Positions 15,661 to 23,702 of a stretch of 64,000 bases of DNA are shown here, one piece after another (within the stretch, counting starts at the first letter, position 1; each line of letters opens with the position of its first letter). The notes beneath the pieces are model-generated. The model did no database searches and was not told the origin of the DNA. It worked only from the letters and a program-made list of their open reading frames with translations. Source of the DNA: Rhizobium leguminosarum (GTDB lineage Bacteria > Pseudomonadota > Alphaproteobacteria > Rhizobiales > Rhizobiaceae); contig NZ_MZMU01000025.1 of NCBI RefSeq assembly GCF_004123835.1, forward strand, positions 1-64,000, given 5' to 3'. A program made the position numbers and the translations under genes.

Positions 15661-16683
15661 ATGCGTAGTTTCGTTCCCAGCGAAGGCTATTCCGAAGTGT
15701 CAGGCATACCGGTAGCGCAAGCGTTGCGCACCGTTCTTGTGAATGGCGGGGGAGGTTTCCTCGGTTCACATCTCTGCGAGAGGCTTCTGCAGCGCGGCCA
15801 CCGTGTCGTATGCCTCGATAATTTTTCCACCGGCCGCCGTGCGAATGTCGATCACCTTGCGTCGAACACTCACTTCCACATCGTCGAGCATGATGTTCGC
15901 CAGCCCTTCGACATCGAAGCGTCGCTCATCTTCAATTTCGCCTCTCCGGCCTCTCCGCCCGACTATCAGCGGGATCCTGTGGGAACGCTGCTCACCAATG
16001 TGCTCGGCGCCGTCAACACCCTGGATTGCGCGCGAAAGACCGGTGCGATCGTCGTCCAGTCGTCGACGTCGGAGGTTTATGGCGACCCGATCCACAGCCC
16101 GCAGCACGAATCCTATTGCGGCAATGTCAACCAGATCGGGCCGCGCGGCTGCTACGACGAGGGCAAGCGCAGCGCCGAAACCCTGTTTTTCGACTATCAC
16201 AGGACTTATGGCGTCGACATCAAGGTCGGCCGCATCTTCAACACTTACGGACCACGCATGCGCCTGGACGACGGGCGGGTGGTTTCCAATTTCATCGTGC
16301 AGGCCCTGCGCAACGCGGATCTGACGATCTATGGCGATGGCCAGCAGACCCGTTCTTTCTGCTATGTCGACGATCTCATCGAGGGTTTCCTGCGTTTTTC
16401 GGCTGCCGGCAGCGCCTGCAACGGCCCGATCAACCTCGGCAATCCAGCCGAAATGACCGTTCGACGCCTGGCGGAAATCATCCGGGACCTGACGAACTCG
16501 CGATCCCGGATCGTCCACCTACCGGCGGTCACCGACGACCCCCGCCAGCGGCGGCCGGATATTTCCCGGGCCATGGCCGAGCTGGGCTGGCAGCCCCGCA
16601 TCGGGCTCGAAACCGGCTTGGCTCGCACCGTCGAATATTTCGACGGCCTGCTTGCCAGCACAGAGAAGGCGGAGGTCGTATGA
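15661..16683 (+). CDS. UDP-glucuronate decarboxylase-like NAD-dependent epimerase/dehydratase
   Basis: A 340-residue extended short-chain dehydrogenase. The NAD-binding motif is GGGGFLG (29-35). The catalytic Ser/Thr region is SSTSEVYGDP, and the Tyr/Lys pair is YDEGK (165-169). The sequence GPRGCYDEGKR and the following RIFNTYGPRM are typical of UDP-xylose synthases, which convert UDP-glucuronate to UDP-xylose. Family members can also be dTDP-glucose dehydratases, but the YDEGK context favours decarboxylation. It is the first gene of a plus-strand operon and is followed one base later by galE. It would supply a nucleotide sugar to the glycosyltransferase two genes down. Confidence 0.85.
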   Translation: MRSFVPSEGYSEVSGIPVAQALRTVLVNGGGGFLGSHLCERLLQRGHRVVCLDNFSTGRRANVDHLASNTHFHIVEHDVRQPFDIEASLIFNFASPASPPDYQRDPVGTLLTNVLGAVNTLDCARKTGAIVVQSSTSEVYGDPIHSPQHESYCGNVNQIGPRGCYDEGKRSAETLFFDYHRTYGVDIKVGRIFNTYGPRMRLDDGRVVSNFIVQALRNADLTIYGDGQQTRSFCYVDDLIEGFLRFSAAGSACNGPINLGNPAEMTVRRLAEIIRDLTNSRSRIVHLPAVTDDPRQRRPDISRAMAELGWQPRIGLETGLARTVEYFDGLLASTEKAEVV

Positions 16684-16684
16684 G

Positions 16685-17668
16685 ATGCCCCGCTACATTC
16701 TCGTCACCGGCGGCGCCGGTTTCATAGGCAGTCATATCTGCAAAGCGCTGTCGCGCGCCGGCATGATCCCGGTTACCTACGATAATCTCTCGACGGGACA
16801 TGCCGACAGTGTCCGCTGGGGGCCGCTCATCCGGGCGGAACTTGCCGACGCAGCCACGCTGCGCCGGACTCTTGCGGAGTTTTCGCCCGATTGCGTCATC
16901 CATTGTGGTGCCAATGCCTATGTCGGCGAATCTGTCGACATGCCCAGGAAATATTACCGGAACAACGTCGTCGGCAGTCTGACACTGCTTGAGGCCTGCC
17001 TCGACCAGGATATCGACCGGATCGTCTTTTCGAGCAGCTGCGCCACCTATGGCGTTCCCGCCTCGTTGCCGATACGCGAGGAAAGCCCGCAGCATCCGGT
17101 TAACCCCTATGGCCGCACCAAGCTAATCTTCGAGATGGCGCTCGAGGATTTTGCCGCTGCCTATGGCATCCGCTATGCCGCGTTGCGTTATTTCAACGCG
17201 GCCGGAGCCGATCCCGATGGTGAGCTTGCCGAGCGTCATCAACCCGAGACCCACCTCATTCCGCGCGCCCTTCTCGCCGCCGCCGGCAGGCTGGAGCGGC
17301 TCGATATCTTCGGAGCGGACTATGCGACCGAGGACGGAACCTGCGTTCGCGACTATATTCATGTCAGCGATCTCGCGCAGGCGCATCTCGCCGCCGTCAA
17401 TCATCTGATGGCGGACGGCGGCTCGCTCAGCGTCAATCTCGGCTCCGGTCGGGGTACCTCGGTGCGGGAGATTCTCCAGGCGATCCATCGCGCGAGCGGC
17501 TGCGAAGTCCCCGTCCGTTATTGCGCGCGCCGCATCGGCGACCCGCCGATCCTCTTTGCGAATACTGCAAGGGCGCAGGCGGAACTCGGCTTCGCGCCGG
17601 TTTTCTCGGATATCGATACGATCATCCGCACCGCTGGTCCCACCTTCGGACTGGAGATGAGAGCATGA
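16685..17668 (+). CDS. galE: UDP-glucose 4-epimerase
   Basis: A 327-residue epimerase with the NAD motif GGAGFIG (9-15), catalytic SSSCATYG, and YGRTK (Tyr142, Lys146). The UDP-sugar region contains RYFNAAGADPDGELAERH, and CVRDYIHVSDLA is diagnostic of GalE. It interconverts UDP-glucose and UDP-galactose. Rhizobia usually carry several paralogues. The start at 16685 follows the uxs-like stop almost directly, and an upstream in-frame ATG would overlap that gene. Its stop overlaps the glycosyltransferase start (ATGA), so translation is coupled. Confidence 0.9.
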   Translation: MPRYILVTGGAGFIGSHICKALSRAGMIPVTYDNLSTGHADSVRWGPLIRAELADAATLRRTLAEFSPDCVIHCGANAYVGESVDMPRKYYRNNVVGSLTLLEACLDQDIDRIVFSSSCATYGVPASLPIREESPQHPVNPYGRTKLIFEMALEDFAAAYGIRYAALRYFNAAGADPDGELAERHQPETHLIPRALLAAAGRLERLDIFGADYATEDGTCVRDYIHVSDLAQAHLAAVNHLMADGGSLSVNLGSGRGTSVREILQAIHRASGCEVPVRYCARRIGDPPILFANTARAQAELGFAPVFSDIDTIIRTAGPTFGLEMRA

Positions 17669-19533
17669 GCGACGCTTCGCAAATCGGCCACGGCGTCAGG
17701 ACGGCCAAAGCCGTCACTGCTGATGCATTCGATCCTGTTTTCACCGGCTGGAACCGGGTCGCCTATGGCTTCGGCATTCTCTGCTGGCTGACGGCACTCG
17801 GTTATTTCTGGATCTGGTGGTGCCAGTCCGCCCATATTATTTCCTGGGCCGCCTTTGTGCTCATCACCCTCGTGCTTGCCTGGATCACGCTCGTGCCGGC
17901 CTATTTTATCCTGATCTTCCTCGATGCGAGGACGGTCAGCCCTCGCGCGCGGCTGCCGGAAGGGCGGGTGGCTATGGTCGTCACCAAGGCGCCGTCCGAG
18001 CCCTTTGCCGTCGTCCGCACCACGCTGCAGGCGATGCTCGACCAGATCGGCGTCGATTTCGATGTCTGGCTCGCCGACGAGGACCCTTCGGAGGAAACCA
18101 GGCGCTGGTGTGCGGCGCACGGCGTGCTGATCTCCACACGAAAGGATGTGGCGGAGTATCATCGCACCACCTGGCCGCGCCGGACGCGTTGCAAGGAAGG
18201 CAACCTCGCCTATTTCTATGACCACTTCGGCTATGCGCGCTACGATTTCGTCGCCCAGTTCGATGCCGACCATGTGCCGACGCCGACCTACCTCCGTGAA
18301 GTTCTGCGCCCCTTCGCCGATCCTGAGATCGGCTATGTCTCCGCTCCGAGCATTTGCGATGCCAATGCCGGGACAAGCTGGGCGGCGCGTGGCAGGCTCT
18401 ATGCGGAGGCAAGCCTGCATGGTTCGCTGCAGACGGGTTACAATAATGGCTGGGCGCCTCTTTGCATCGGCTCCCATTATGCGGTCCGCACCGCCGCCCT
18501 TCGTCAGATCGGCGGCCTCGGCCCGGAACTTGCGGAAGACCATTCGACGACGCTGATGATGAATGCCGGCGGCTGGCGTGGCGTGCATGCCGTCGATGCG
18601 ATCGCGCATGGCGACGGACCGGCGAATTTCACCGACCTCGTCGTCCAGGAATTTCAGTGGTCGCGCAGCCTGGTCACCATTCTGTTGCAGCATTCGCGCC
18701 GCCACATCATGCACCTGCCCTGGCGGCTGAGGTTCCAGTTCGTGTTCTCGCAGCTCTGGTACCCGCTCTTTTCCGCCTTCATGGCCATGATGTTCCTGCT
18801 GCCGGTTGCCGCGCTGCTGACGGGCCGTGTCTTCGTCAATGTCACCTATCCGGATTTCCTGCTGCATTTCGTGCCGATGTCGATTGTCTTGACGCTGTTT
18901 GCCTTCTTCTGGCGGGCAACGGCAACCTTCAGGCCGCAAAATGCGAAACTGCTCGGCTGGGAAGGGCTTGCCTTCATCTTTCTGCGCTGGCCATGGTCGC
19001 TCGCCGGCAGCCTTGCCGCTGTTCGCGACCATATCTCCGGCTCCTTCGTCGATTTCCGCATCACGCCGAAGGGAAGGCAGCAGCAGCGGTCTTTGCCGCT
19101 GCGCGTCATCGCGCCCTATATCGGGCTCGCCGGCCTTTCCGCCGCCGCAATGATGTTTGCGACCGATGCCGCGGCCGCCCAGGGTTTTTATGTTTTCGCC
19201 ATGATCAACCTCTCGGTCTACCTGTCGCTGACGGTACTGATCGTCGTTCGCCATGCGGTCGAAAACGATCTGCCGCGGCTGCCGCAATCGCGCGGGCTGT
19301 GGCTTGCGACAGCCACCGGGCTTGCGATTTTTGTCGCCGGCGGCACGCAGGCGGGGAGCCACGGCCTGCGCGGCCTCGAAGCTCTTTCGCACGGCCAGAC
19401 GTTCGTCAGTTTCACCGAAACGCAATTTGCCGTGGCCGGCGCCGGCCTCGGCGGCGGCAAGACCAGGATCGTGAAATTCCACCTGAGATGGAATGGTTTC
19501 GGCAGAACCGGCCGAGACGAACAGGGTGCGTGA
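17665..19533 (+). CDS. Cellulose-synthase-like family 2 glycosyltransferase
   Basis: A 622-residue membrane enzyme. There are two N-terminal membrane helices (about 32-88). The GT-A catalytic domain has VWLADED (about 134-140), the metal-binding FDAD (199-202), ED (291-292) and QEFQW (328-332), a variant of the processive QxxRW motif. Several more membrane helices follow (about 345-600). This is the layout of processive polysaccharide synthases that polymerise and extrude a beta-linked glycan. With galE, a UDP-sugar decarboxylase and a GH26-like (mannanase-type) hydrolase in the operon, a (gluco)mannan or mixed glycan is plausible. R. leguminosarum glucomannan synthase GmsA is a candidate identity that I cannot confirm. 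Confidence 0.88.
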   Translation: MSDASQIGHGVRTAKAVTADAFDPVFTGWNRVAYGFGILCWLTALGYFWIWWCQSAHIISWAAFVLITLVLAWITLVPAYFILIFLDARTVSPRARLPEGRVAMVVTKAPSEPFAVVRTTLQAMLDQIGVDFDVWLADEDPSEETRRWCAAHGVLISTRKDVAEYHRTTWPRRTRCKEGNLAYFYDHFGYARYDFVAQFDADHVPTPTYLREVLRPFADPEIGYVSAPSICDANAGTSWAARGRLYAEASLHGSLQTGYNNGWAPLCIGSHYAVRTAALRQIGGLGPELAEDHSTTLMMNAGGWRGVHAVDAIAHGDGPANFTDLVVQEFQWSRSLVTILLQHSRRHIMHLPWRLRFQFVFSQLWYPLFSAFMAMMFLLPVAALLTGRVFVNVTYPDFLLHFVPMSIVLTLFAFFWRATATFRPQNAKLLGWEGLAFIFLRWPWSLAGSLAAVRDHISGSFVDFRITPKGRQQQRSLPLRVIAPYIGLAGLSAAAMMFATDAAAAQGFYVFAMINLSVYLSLTVLIVVRHAVENDLPRLPQSRGLWLATATGLAIFVAGGTQAGSHGLRGLEALSHGQTFVSFTETQFAVAGAGLGGGKTRIVKFHLRWNGFGRTGRDEQGA

Positions 19534-19571
19534 GCCGGCGGAACCGGCAAGTGTCGAGTATGGAGGAAGTA

Positions 19572-20093
19572 ATGAGTATCGGATCGAGACTATGGGGAGC
19601 AGCGCTTGCTCTCAGCCTGTGCCTGCCGGTGGCAGCGCACGGCGCCGAGGTCGCCAAAAAGAAGGCGCCGACGCCGCTCAGCGCCTATGAGCTCTATCGG
19701 ATCTACGGCGACAAGACCTGGACCTGGAACACCGGCGGCGGCCGTTTCTTCGATGACGGCCGGCGGTTCGTCGCCTGGAGCAACGACAAGGGGAAGCCAT
19801 CCTTTGCTGAAGGCAGATGGGTGGTCGACGATCTCGGCCAGCTCTGCATGCGCGCCACCTGGACGAATACCGAGGGCGCGGCCCGCGCCAGCACCTGTTT
19901 CGGACATCGCAAGATCGGCAACACGATCTACCAGCGGCGCCAGCCGAACGGCGAATGGTATGTCTTCCGCCACGCATCGGTTCGTCAGGATGATGAGTTC
20001 CAGAAGCTTGTTCCCACGGATACCGTGAGCGCGAAGGCAAGCGAACTGAAGCAGATCCTGCTGAGGCAGGAAGTAGCCCGAAAAGGAGGGTGA
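19572..20093 (+). CDS. DUF995-family secreted protein
   Basis: A 173-residue protein with a signal peptide (MSIGSRLWGAALALSLCLPVAAHGA). The mature domain matches the DUF995 pattern: LSAYELYRIYGDKTWTWNTGGGRFF, GRWVVDDLGQLCMRATW, ARASTCFGHRK. Two conserved cysteines probably form a disulphide. The start at 19572 follows GGAGGA by four bases, and an in-frame ATG at 19560 is less well placed. It sits between the glycosyltransferase and the GH26-like gene (three bases before the latter), so it probably acts with them in the periplasm. The biochemical function is unknown. Confidence 0.85.
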   Translation: MSIGSRLWGAALALSLCLPVAAHGAEVAKKKAPTPLSAYELYRIYGDKTWTWNTGGGRFFDDGRRFVAWSNDKGKPSFAEGRWVVDDLGQLCMRATWTNTEGAARASTCFGHRKIGNTIYQRRQPNGEWYVFRHASVRQDDEFQKLVPTDTVSAKASELKQILLRQEVARKGG

Positions 20094-20096
20094 GCC

Positions 20097-21065
20097 ATGA
20101 AGAAACTGATGAAAAAAAACCTCTCGACCGCCGCAATAGCGCTGCTGCTGCTGTGTGTCGCGGATCTGCCGGGCCGAAGCGAAGTGCAATATGCCGGCAT
20201 TGCTCCGAACCCGGCGGCGGCCGTGCGGACGATCATCGACAAGCGCCCCGTGCTTCATGCCGAAGGCATCAAGTTCGGCGCCTACGATCCGCATGGCGAT
20301 TTCGGCGCACAGGCGAATGTCGCCACCGAAGCCTTGTTCCTGCCCTGGGAGGACGTCGACCTGGAAACCTTGCGCGTCGCCGATGCCTACGCGCTGGCGA
20401 GGGGCCGCAACCTGCTGATCACTGTGGAGCCCTGGTCCTGGGACGTCGATTGGCGGCTGACCTCCGCTGAGCTCCGCGCAAAGGTCCTGCGCGGCGACTA
20501 CGATGTCAACATGCGCGCGATCACGCAGATGATATCCCAGCTGAAAAGCCCGGTGATCGTCCGCTGGGGGCAGGAGATGGAAGACAAGTCGGGGCGGTTT
20601 TCGTGGTCCGGCTGGAGCCCGCAGGACTATATCACCGCCTATAAGCGGATGATGGATATCGTCCGCGAGGAGGCGCCCGGCACAGAGATCATGTGGTCGC
20701 CGAAGGGAGAGCCTGGCCTCGAGGCCTATTATCCCGGCGACGATTATGTCGATCTCGTCGGACTCTCGGTCTTCGGCCTGCAGCGCTATGACGAGCTTGC
20801 CTATAATGAGCACCGGACGTTCTCGGAAGCGTTGAAGCAGGGCTATGATCTCGTCGCCGGCTACGGAAAGCCCGTCTGGGTGGCGGAACTCGGTTATGAA
20901 GGCGGCGACGCCTATATGAAGCCGTGGATCGAAACTGTCACGTTGAAGCAGAGCGCCTTCCCGAATCTGCAGGAAGTGGTCTATTTCAACGACCGGGATG
21001 TGCACGCCTGGCCCTTCGATCTCGGCCGGCCGGACTGGCGCGTGGTCAAAAGTCTGGCTAACTGA
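20097..21065 (+). CDS. Secreted GH26-like glycoside hydrolase
   Basis: A 322-residue protein with a signal peptide (KKNLSTAAIALLLLCVADLPG). It is a TIM-barrel hydrolase of beta-mannanase type. VIVRWGQEME carries the likely acid/base Glu160, and WVAELGYEGG the likely nucleophile Glu264. The YITAYKRMMDIVREE...IMWSP segment also fits GH26. Such enzymes encoded beside synthases often trim or release the polymer during export. It is the last gene of the operon, followed by a terminator. The exact linkage cut cannot be read from the sequence. Confidence 0.85.
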   Translation: MKKLMKKNLSTAAIALLLLCVADLPGRSEVQYAGIAPNPAAAVRTIIDKRPVLHAEGIKFGAYDPHGDFGAQANVATEALFLPWEDVDLETLRVADAYALARGRNLLITVEPWSWDVDWRLTSAELRAKVLRGDYDVNMRAITQMISQLKSPVIVRWGQEMEDKSGRFSWSGWSPQDYITAYKRMMDIVREEAPGTEIMWSPKGEPGLEAYYPGDDYVDLVGLSVFGLQRYDELAYNEHRTFSEALKQGYDLVAGYGKPVWVAELGYEGGDAYMKPWIETVTLKQSAFPNLQEVVYFNDRDVHAWPFDLGRPDWRVVKSLAN

Positions 21066-21082
21066 TAGCCAGAATACAAAAA

Positions 21083-21105
21083 GGCCCGCCGGGGTGTTGC
21101 GGGCC
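21083..21105. terminator. Bidirectional terminator between convergent genes
   Basis: GGCCCGC pairs with GCGGGCC across a short loop, preceded by AAAAA on the plus strand (a T run for the minus-strand gene). It separates the polysaccharide operon from the convergent sugar-binding-protein gene. Confidence 0.75.
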
Positions 21106-21129
21106 TCTCCTCTCATGTCCGGCGACCGA

Positions 21130-22416
21130 TCATCCCTTGATCGTTGCCTTACCCTCTTCGATCAGCCGCGTTGCCGCATCGGCGGGCGAGACCCGTTCGA
21201 AGGCGAGTTCGTCACAAATGGGGCGCAGCACGCGCTGGTCGAACTGGGTTGCGCCCATCGGCACCGGCGGCGGATATTCGCCGACCTGATCCTTGAGCAT
21301 GTTCACGTATTTGACCGTCTCCTGCTCCGTCGGGTTAAGCTGCGGCAGGATGGCTTCGCGCACGGTAGGCGACATTGGCACGCCGCGTTCCACACCGAGA
21401 ATCTTGCCGGCTTCGGGATCGTTGACAAAGAAGCTGATGAACTTCGCGGCAGCTTCGCCCTGCTTGGTCGTCGCCCCCACACTCCAGATCAGTGCGGGAC
21501 GGTAATAATGGCCGGATGGACCGCCCTTCTTTTCACGCGGCAGCATGGTGATGCCGAGCTTGTTCTTGATGATCAGCTGATAGCCGATCATCTGGTTTGA
21601 ATAGGCCATGCCGATCACCGATTTACCGAGACCAAGCGCATTGGTGTCGATGGTGTTCTGATCGAGCGTCTGGACGTCGGCGGCGACGGTGCCGCCCGCC
21701 TTGCGCAGCTTCTCCCAGTAGTCGAACCATTCCCTGGCATCGTCGGCCGTGAAGCCGAGCCCAACGCTTTCCTTGGCAAAGAGACTCTTGCCACGTTGGC
21801 GCAGCCAGGCATCGAACACATAGGCGTAGCGTGCCGCATAGGGGCCGCCGCTCTTGCCGGAGGACTTAGTGAGTTCTACGGCGAGCTTGGCATACTCATC
21901 CCAGGTGAGGTCGGGGGTCGGCAGAGGGATGCCCGCCTTTTCGAATTCGACTGTGTCGAAGAACATCGAGAAGGAGTTGAGCCCGAGGCCGACACCATAG
22001 AGCTTGCCGTCGATGGTGGTCAGTTTCAGCATGTCGGCGCCGAAGGACTGGACGTCCAGCGCGGAGGGAACGAATTCATCGAGCGGCAGGCAGGCGCCGC
22101 GCTTCGAATAGTCCGAGATTGTCCCCGGCTCGAGCTGGAAGATGTCGGCGATCGAGCGGCCGGCCATCTGCGTTGCGAGCTTCGTCCAGTAGCCGTCGCC
22201 CGAAAGCGATTCACCGACGACGGTGACGCCAGGCGACTTCGCCTGATAAAGCTTGGCAACCTCGAGCGTGCGCTTGGCGCGGTCGTTGGACCCCCACCAC
22301 ATGGCGCGTAGCTGTGCGTCTTCGGCAAAGGCCGGAATGGCGCTTCCGGCGCCGAAGGCGAGGCCGGCGGCCGCACCGGCTGAACCCATCAGGAATGAAC
22401 GGCGGTTGATCTGCAT
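21130..22416 (-). CDS. Sugar ABC transporter substrate-binding protein (orphan, SBP1)
   Basis: A 428-residue extracellular solute-binding protein of the family 1 type. A Tat-like signal (NRRSFLMGSAGAAAGLAFGAG) is followed by AMWWGSNDRAKRTLEVAKLYQAK and GDGYWTKLATQMAGR. The start at 22416 follows AAGGAGG. A longer frame from 22518 would run through the promoter. No permease or ATPase adjoins it. It is a clear paralogue of the binding protein at 32113 (shared WWGS-RA-RT-V-LYQ, YW-LATQ-AGR, GV-LG-NS), which does have transporter genes. It probably uses those or another set. It is divergent from a lacI-type gene that should control it. Confidence 0.9.
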   Translation of the reverse strand: MQINRRSFLMGSAGAAAGLAFGAGSAIPAFAEDAQLRAMWWGSNDRAKRTLEVAKLYQAKSPGVTVVGESLSGDGYWTKLATQMAGRSIADIFQLEPGTISDYSKRGACLPLDEFVPSALDVQSFGADMLKLTTIDGKLYGVGLGLNSFSMFFDTVEFEKAGIPLPTPDLTWDEYAKLAVELTKSSGKSGGPYAARYAYVFDAWLRQRGKSLFAKESVGLGFTADDAREWFDYWEKLRKAGGTVAADVQTLDQNTIDTNALGLGKSVIGMAYSNQMIGYQLIIKNKLGITMLPREKKGGPSGHYYRPALIWSVGATTKQGEAAAKFISFFVNDPEAGKILGVERGVPMSPTVREAILPQLNPTEQETVKYVNMLKDQVGEYPPPVPMGATQFDQRVLRPICDELAFERVSPADAATRLIEEGKATIKG

Positions 22417-22527
22417 GATATCCTCCTTGTTCCAATATGCCCGGAGCCATCCTCCAATGGCATTACCGGACATTTCAGCAAACAGAGTACGCAAAAAATA
22501 TTTTATTGCAAGAACCAACCATTTTCT

Positions 22528-22539
22528 TGCAAATTTGCA
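22528..22539. promoter_or_regulatory. Candidate LacI-type operator
   Basis: TGCAAATTTGCA is a perfect 12-bp palindrome in the AT-rich gap between the divergent binding-protein and lacI genes. Further TTGCA/TGCAT half sites lie beside it (22505-22550). It lies only 22 bases before the lacI start, so it could serve both repression of SBP1 and autoregulation. Confidence 0.5.
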
Positions 22540-22561
22540 TTATTTGCATAATGTTTGTTGT

Positions 22562-23581
22562 ATGAACGACCAAAAAATCAGACGGCCGCGTCAGGCCGAT
22601 ATAGCCACATTGGCCGGCGTCTCGGTCTCCACGGTGTCACGCGTGCTCGCCAACGAACCTGGTATCAGCGAAAGCGTGCGCCGGCAGATTTTGAAGGTGG
22701 CGGCCGAGAACGGCTATCCTGTCAAGCCCGCTTCCGAAGCCGTTGCGGGGGGACTGGCGCTGATTGCCAGCGACGGCGTCACCGGCACTCTCAGCGTCTT
22801 TTATGAAGCGATCGTCGACGGCCTGCGTGTCGGCGCGGCCGAAGCGGGCATGCCTTTCGAAGTCCGGCTGGTCCGCGAGGATCGAACCACGCCGGACGCC
22901 GTGCGCGACTATATGCAGACGGCGAGCGCTGAAGGTCTCTTTCTCGTCGGTATCGATCCGAATGAGATGTTGCGCGACTGGCTACAAGCCAGCGTGATCC
23001 CCACCGTTCTTGTCAACGGCACCGATCCCAGGATGCAGTTCGATGGCGTTTCGCCGGCTAATTTCTTTGGTGCCTATGAGGCGACCAGCCGGCTGATAAA
23101 GGCCGGCCATCGCCGCATCCTGCATTTGAGCGGCTCTCACCGCCATACGATCCGGGAGCGTGTGCGCGGTTTCGAGGCGGCGATCGCCGCCGTCGCCGGC
23201 GCCGAGGGCCGCCTCGTGTCCCTGACCCTTCAAGGCAGCGCCAGCCGGGAGGCGCATGAACGCACGGCAGAAGCACTTGCCGAGAATGCCGGTTTTACCG
23301 CCGCCTTCTGCATGAATGATTTCATCGCCGTCGGCGTGCTCGAGGCCGTCACCGAGGCCGGGCTGCGTGTGCCGGAGGATTTCGCGATTGTCGGCTTCGA
23401 CGATCTGCCCTGCGCGCTGATGACCAATCCGGCGCTTTCCACCATGCGTGTCGACCGCGCCGCCCTCGGGCGCGAAGCCGTTTTGCTGATGCTATCCCGT
23501 TTCCGCAACAGGACGGCCTCGGCGCGCCACATCTGCCAGGCGGTCGTTCCCATTCCGGGAGGAACCGTTCCGAACACCTAG
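22562..23581 (+). CDS. LacI-family transcriptional repressor
   Basis: A 339-residue regulator. The N-terminal helix-turn-helix (ADIATLAGVSVSTVSRVLAN) and hinge are typical. The effector domain follows the periplasmic-binding-protein fold and ends with FAIVGFDDLPCALMTNPALSTMRVD. The ATG at 22562 has no Shine-Dalgarno sequence and is close to the likely transcript start, so it may be leaderless. It is divergent from SBP1 and upstream of DUF2264 and a hydroxyacid dehydrogenase, which are its probable targets together with SBP1. The effector is probably the transported sugar or a derivative. Confidence 0.92.
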   Translation: MNDQKIRRPRQADIATLAGVSVSTVSRVLANEPGISESVRRQILKVAAENGYPVKPASEAVAGGLALIASDGVTGTLSVFYEAIVDGLRVGAAEAGMPFEVRLVREDRTTPDAVRDYMQTASAEGLFLVGIDPNEMLRDWLQASVIPTVLVNGTDPRMQFDGVSPANFFGAYEATSRLIKAGHRRILHLSGSHRHTIRERVRGFEAAIAAVAGAEGRLVSLTLQGSASREAHERTAEALAENAGFTAAFCMNDFIAVGVLEAVTEAGLRVPEDFAIVGFDDLPCALMTNPALSTMRVDRAALGREAVLLMLSRFRNRTASARHICQAVVPIPGGTVPNT

Positions 23582-23629
23582 AACAGGATGATTTAGGCTG
23601 AGTCGGCCTAAAATCTGAATCCTGTTCTA
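23579..23629. repeat. Intergenic palindromic repeat (two-part hairpin)
   Basis: TAGAACAGGA at 23579 pairs with TCCTGTTCTA ending at 23629. An inner TTAGGC/GCCTAA stem lies between. The outer arm overlaps the lacI stop codon. This is a common kind of rhizobial intergenic element and could act as a terminator. Confidence 0.7.
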
Positions 23630-23641
23630 AATTATATAGTT

Positions 23642-23691
23642 AGAGCATGATGTCGTCCGAAAACCGCTCACACTTTTCGGCATCATGCTCT
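23642..23691. repeat. Intergenic palindromic repeat
   Basis: AGAGCATGATG pairs with CATCATGCTCT, with an inner CCGAAAA/TTTTCGG stem around CCGCTCACAC. The core resembles the repeats at 5863 and 61164. It lies directly upstream of the DUF2264 gene and leaves little room for a promoter. Confidence 0.75.
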
Positions 23692-23702
23692 AGAACCCGT
23701 GA

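Noticed and set aside
17518-19482. A 654-codon minus-strand frame opposite the glycosyltransferase.
   Set aside because: Highly Arg/Gly-rich with no domain signature. The plus-strand gene has the complete GT2 motif set.
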